From Myoxocephalus aenaeus (Eukaryota > Chordata > Actinopteri > Perciformes > Cottidae), in NCBI GenBank assembly GCA_038501785.1, contig JBAMJR010000042.1, positions 717,501-781,500 of the forward strand: 64,000 nt of DNA, written 5' to 3'. Below are positions 59,755 to 64,000 of the stretch, one piece after another; positions within the stretch are counted from its first letter, which is position 1, and each line of letters begins with the position of its first letter. The notes under the pieces were generated by a model. It saw only the letters and a program-made list of their open reading frames with translations, was not told where the DNA came from and searched no databases. The translations under genes were made by a program, and so were the position numbers.

Positions 59755-59992
59755 ATGCCTGGTGCACTTTATAATTTTATTTTGTAAACCCTTGTTTACC
59801 TGAAATGTGCAGTAATTTTATTTTGTACCGCCCTGGCAGTTGTTTTTCAATAAAATAAAGCAAGCCAATCCATTTTTCATGTTGATAAGAGCATTAAAAT
59901 GCAACAAAAAAAAAAATGCGATTAATCGCGAGTTAACTATGACATAAATGTGATTAATCGCGATTAAATATTTTAATCGTTTGACAGCACTA
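59755..59992. repeat. single-unit homologue of the 13-kb minisatellite plus right terminus
   Basis: GGTGCACTTTATAATTTTAT, one 45-bp unit, CAATAAAATAAAGCAAGCC and the GCGATTAATCGCG terminus match 13201-13665, but with one repeat unit and without the left hairpin arm. Confidence 0.85.
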
Positions 59993-59994
59993 AT

Positions 59995-60463
<469 letters not shown>

Positions 60464-60545
60464 GCCCTCTCTAATCTCTCCCCTCATGCAACCTTCTGCA
60501 GCCTCAGACTCCTTCTTCCTATCTATAAATACTGTAGATATTACA

Positions 60546-60595
60546 CACACACGCACGCACGCACGCACGCACGCACGCACACACACACGCACATT
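60546..60595. repeat. (CA)(CGCA)n microsatellite
   Basis: CACACACACG followed by six CGCA units and a short CA run. Confidence 0.95.
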
Positions 60596-60632
60596 TTCCT
60601 GGTGAGCGCTCTCTGACCCCAGTCAGGATTAA

Positions 60633-60659
60633 GTGTGTGTGTGTGTGTGTGTGTGTGTG

Positions 60660-60711
<52 letters not shown>
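60633..60711. repeat. (GT)n microsatellite
   Basis: About 39 GT units with one TT break at 60660. Confidence 0.98.
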
Positions 60712-60713
<2 letters not shown>

Positions 60714-60843
60714 CTGACTGACTCGTCTGTCCCTGCAGCCGTCTGGCACCTCTGCCAATGACATGACCACTACTGTTGCCAAGATACTGGCTCCTGAGTG
60801 TGTGTGTGTGTGTGTGCAAATATGCTTTCCGTTTTTCCCACAA

Positions 60844-60851
60844 TACATACA

Positions 60852-60882
<31 letters not shown>
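60844..60882. repeat. (ACAT)n microsatellite
   Basis: About nine tetranucleotide units. Confidence 0.97.
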
Positions 60883-60883
<1 letters not shown>

Positions 60884-61608
60884 GTGCTGCCTTAACACTG
60901 CTGAGGGTATCGTTTAGAAGTCCATGGTGAGTGATATGGTGAGTCAGGGTTTGTGGGGGAGGACCATTTAGTCCAATGGTCCTTCCCCAGAAAAAAAAGG
61001 ATATTTTAAAAACAAATGTCCTGCAATTTCAACACTCCTTGCCTTGTGCATTTATGCTGTTCGGACTGCTAATCCAGGAAATACATAATTCACACAAGTC
61101 AAAAGAGATGCAAAAAGCTCCCTGACCTGTGGGGGAGCAGTTCGCCGTGCACAGAGACATTTAGCTCACTGCATGCATAATATCATATGACTGTACTGGA
61201 AATATTACAGGAGTTTATTTCACTAAAGTGGATTATGGAATTTACTGAAAACAAAACAGTTTTAACTCCCAACGAAATGTTACATACCAAAATCAATTCA
61301 ATAGTGAGTACTTACCAGGCTATTATAAGACTTTGTGAAAGATGATACTGACTTGCATTATGGGTCCAGTGTCTTTTGTTGTTTGACCCGTACTACAGCT
61401 GCTTTCATTTTGGTAATCGTCTTTGAATATCTTTCTCTAAGGGTCAGGGTACGAGTTAAGGGTGAGGTTAAACCTTCAACAGCCCTTGGGTCAGTATCTG
61501 CCTGTGTCTGAACACACTCCACATCATCATAAGATGAGGCAGAGCAGCTGCTGGCTTTTCATAACTGTGGTTACCACACAGTCTCATGTCTTTAATTATA
61601 AAGATAAT
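60883..61608. other. non-coding stretch
   Basis: No feature recognised. Confidence 0.3.
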
Positions 61609-61682
61609 TCCTCAGTCAGGATTTGAACCACTGATCTTCTGATTGTAAGATGTGCATGGTAACCATTGAGCCACAGACACAA
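61609..61682 (-). repeat. tRNA-like head of a SINE, or a tRNA pseudogene
   Basis: On the minus strand a box A-like TGGCTCAATGG (61663-61673) and a box B-like GGTTCAAATCC (61619-61629) are spaced as in a tRNA. The terminal stems do not pair (GTGTCTG against GACTGAGG), so it is not a working tRNA gene. A tRNA-derived SINE head is the best reading. Confidence 0.5.
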
Positions 61683-61914
61683 TTGATCACATCTTTGACT
61701 TTACTAAACATATTGCCTAACTGCGAGGGCGTCTGCAGAGGAGGACCCAGGCAGGTAAACAGTGGGCTGATGTCTGAATTGTTGGTCTTTATGTTTCTAG
61801 TTTATTGAAGAAAGACCTTAAAACAGGGTTTATCATCCAAAAACCTTCACCAATGATTTAAACAGAGAGTAATATTGTCATTATGTATGCGTTATTATAC
61901 TGTGATTTTACTGG

Positions 61915-61981
61915 TCCGGCCCACTTGAGGTCAAAATGGGCAGCATGTCGCCCCTTAACTAAAATGAGTTTGACACCCCTG
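61915..61981. mobile_element. right terminus of a hAT element (TTGACACCCCTG)
   Basis: GGTCCGGCCCACTTGAGGTC and AAATGAGTTTGACACCCCTG are the inverse of a well-known hAT end that reads CAGGGGTGTCAAACTCATTT. No matching left end was found nearby, so this is a remnant. Confidence 0.6.
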
Positions 61982-62137
61982 CAGTATATGTATCAATAGC
62001 TGATTATTTTTGAGGTAAACAAATAAAACATGGAATGCTGCTGGAGAAAATGGTGTTAGTTTAACCCCTCATTTAGCATTTATAAGCAGTATAAACATTT
62101 AATTCACGGTTTAACGTAGTTACACGTTGCTATAATA

Positions 62138-62250
62138 GGGTGACCAGACGTCCTCTTTTTCCCGGACATGTCCTCTTTTCGAGACCTAAAAAAAGCAGGG
62201 ATTCCAAAAACGTCCTGGATTTTGCTACGTCCGGGAAAATAGTTATTACC
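62138..62250 (+). mobile_element. terminus of a 'TAGGGTGACCAGACGTCC' repeat
   Basis: TAGGGTGACCAGACGTCCTC, TTTTTCCCGGACATGTCC and TACGTCCGGGAAAAT match a terminus found on DNA-transposon-derived repeats in many animals. No inverse end is visible in the window. Confidence 0.55.
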
Positions 62251-62806
62251 CCCTTACAAGTTTTGGAAATGGTATCTCCCTCACGTTCCACCTTCTTGCG
62301 CAAGCTCTGACTGTAGAGAGAACTGTCATTGGTCGACCGATCTCAACGTAAATGTAAGTTCACGGCATGCTACACACTACTGCTAAACTATCACTTGTTT
62401 ATTCAAAGTTTATTAATTATCCAATTGCATCAACTTCGACACTGTCCTTGGGTCCTCAACGGTTGTAGAGATAGATGTACACACTCCCATACAGAGATTA
62501 CGTCATTCATAGTGAGATTGGGTGGTAACCTCATGCCCATGAAGGAGCACTGCGAAAAAAGGCAAAAATATGACTTTCGATGAAATATCCCCCCTGGAGT
62601 TGCATCTTCACATGAGCTAGAAGTGACCTGCAGCAGAGCTTCCTGTGCAGCTCAGCGAGCAGGAAGCAGGTTGTATCCCACTTGGAAACCTAATTGGTTG
62701 AGGGTAAAAGGGAGGAGCACCAAGAGACAGTTGACAGGATTGACAGTGTATGCAGAAGTAAAAACAAGACAAGTAGCGAGTCTCCCGAACTTAACTTTTG
62801 TATGTA

Positions 62807-62841
<35 letters not shown>

Positions 62842-64000
62842 CCTACCCACAGGCAACACAAAAAGTCAAAAATGAACTTATACAGTACAAACACCGAGAG
62901 AATACTGCTACCACCCACTTGTATGAACACATACACAACTTATTTTACAAATGACTACAGTGCTGGAGGTGGCATCCCACACAAACACATTTGATTTAAA
63001 TGCATACAGTCAAACCTTCATCTCCCACCACACATATCGCATTTGCAACCCTACATCACACGTCCATAACTTTGACAACATCATATCTTGGAGGAACATG
63101 TGAATGCATTCACCCTGATGTGTGCAGAGGCGAGTCCCCGATGTTCAAACTGAAAAACCAATGCTAACACTTTGTTTGTCTGCCAATTATATCTTGTAAA
63201 GCACTTTGTAACCTTTATTTTGAAAAGTGCTGTATAAATTAAGTCAAAATCCTTATTATTATTATGTCGGTGATGCCCAATACACACACGTCCATGTCAT
63301 ACAGGGATGGTAGTTGTTTTTCCAATCTCCACAATAATTACATACAAACATGGCCAAGGAACTATTAGCATTGAAGTTGCATATGTATATAAGAAGTGGA
63401 CATGGTCACATGACGCCTCGAGTTTAGCATTTTGGCCGTCGCTATCTTGTTTTTTTTGTAAGCATAGCATACGCTAAGTTATCAGCTAATGCTAGTGCTA
63501 GTTAGCTAGCTTGGTTAGCAAGGTGCATCCGTAATTCATGTTAACTGTGACAATAACTGTGATGCTAATTTTGGCTAGCGAACAACATGCTGACTCAGAG
63601 AGCATATTTAATTTATTGCGTCCAGCTTTGGCTTTAACCAAATCTTTTTGGATGAGACAAACAGCAAAATAAATGACCAAACCGTAGATTGCAAAGTTTA
63701 CAGTTAACTGACCCACTTATTATAAGACGTACATCATTGTCCCCAAGGGGGACATTTTGCTCAGGCAATAGTGCCGCACACACAACTGCTTAAATCAATA
63801 CTTGACCAACAGACATTACAGTGACACAACAAAGACGAGGTAGAAAAACATGTCAAATGTTCTGAGGTAATGGTTGGTATTCAGAACGTCCTGGTTCACC
63901 TGTCATCCAAAATGAGACCCAACTGTTAACAAACCTGAATTGTCCTTTAAGACACAGATGTGTTGTGCATAGGGTCGAGTTATTTTTCATGTAGCTTCAA
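62251..64000. other. non-coding DNA to the window edge
   Basis: No exon supported. A (CA)n array of about 16 units lies at 62808-62839. GCTAGTTAGCTAGC-type words occur at 63490-63520. Confidence 0.35.
62808..62839. repeat. (CA)n microsatellite
   Basis: About 16 CA units. Confidence 0.98.

Larger units (their letters stand above)
58542..59992. mobile_element. 1.45-kb DNA transposon with TAGTGCTGTCA ends
   Basis: The left end TAGTGCTGTCA (58542-58552) and its inverse TGACAGCACTA (59982-59992) bound the element. Subterminal direct and inverted words GGCGTTAACGC (left) and GCGATTAATCGCG (right) are present. It sits between two parts of an ATCT microsatellite, and the low-complexity flanks (TATATATAT and ATATATCT) prevent reading a target duplication. 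It contains a degraded transposase-like fragment and a second, nested element. The 13201-13665 fragment is a relative. Confidence 0.82.

Overview
This window looks like intergenic or intronic DNA of a ray-finned, probably percomorph, fish. The evidence is the repeat content: very dense (CA)n/(TG)n microsatellites, an L2/Maui-type LINE with its characteristic 3' UTR and TGAATTGAAT tail, a Rex3/RTE-like LINE end with a GGAT tail, and many hAT-type miniature elements. No host protein-coding exon could be supported. No operon, phage, CRISPR array or prokaryotic feature is present. Nearly all long open frames are microsatellite translations or parts of transposons.

Layout. 0-6.5 kb: a hAT transposase N-terminal fragment, a 1.15-kb element with 23-bp terminal inverted repeats, a microsatellite cluster and a 5'-truncated Rex3/RTE end. 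7-15 kb: a 63-bp direct repeat pair, a full hAT-Charlie-type element with an 8-bp target duplication, a G28 run, and a TE fragment with a 45-bp minisatellite and a 54-bp perfect hairpin. 15-30 kb: mostly plain non-coding DNA, including stretches that read like conserved regulatory sequence (inference only), the first copy of a GCCCTATTTTTCGTACCTGG-ended element, a short TIR element ending in a CA array, and two perfect hairpins. 30-31 kb: a 704-bp hAT element with a perfect 8-bp target duplication that keeps a transposase N-terminal fragment. 41-45.3 kb: a nested locus in which a 27-bp minisatellite holds an L2 LINE, the LINE holds the second GCCCTATTTTTCGTACCTGG element, and that element holds a private 28-bp minisatellite. 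48-56.4 kb: further copies of the hAT families, one nested in another. 57.2-60.9 kb: alternating TG/CA arrays, then a TATC microsatellite split by a 1.45-kb element that itself holds a 210-bp element. 61-64 kb: a tRNA-like SINE head and two DNA-transposon termini.

No new multi-gene system was found. The best leads are the element pair that appears to duplicate CCTGG on insertion, the two nested insertion loci, three long perfect palindromes, and a higher-order pattern inside the TATC array. TE family names rest on recognised termini and protein motifs, not on a database search.
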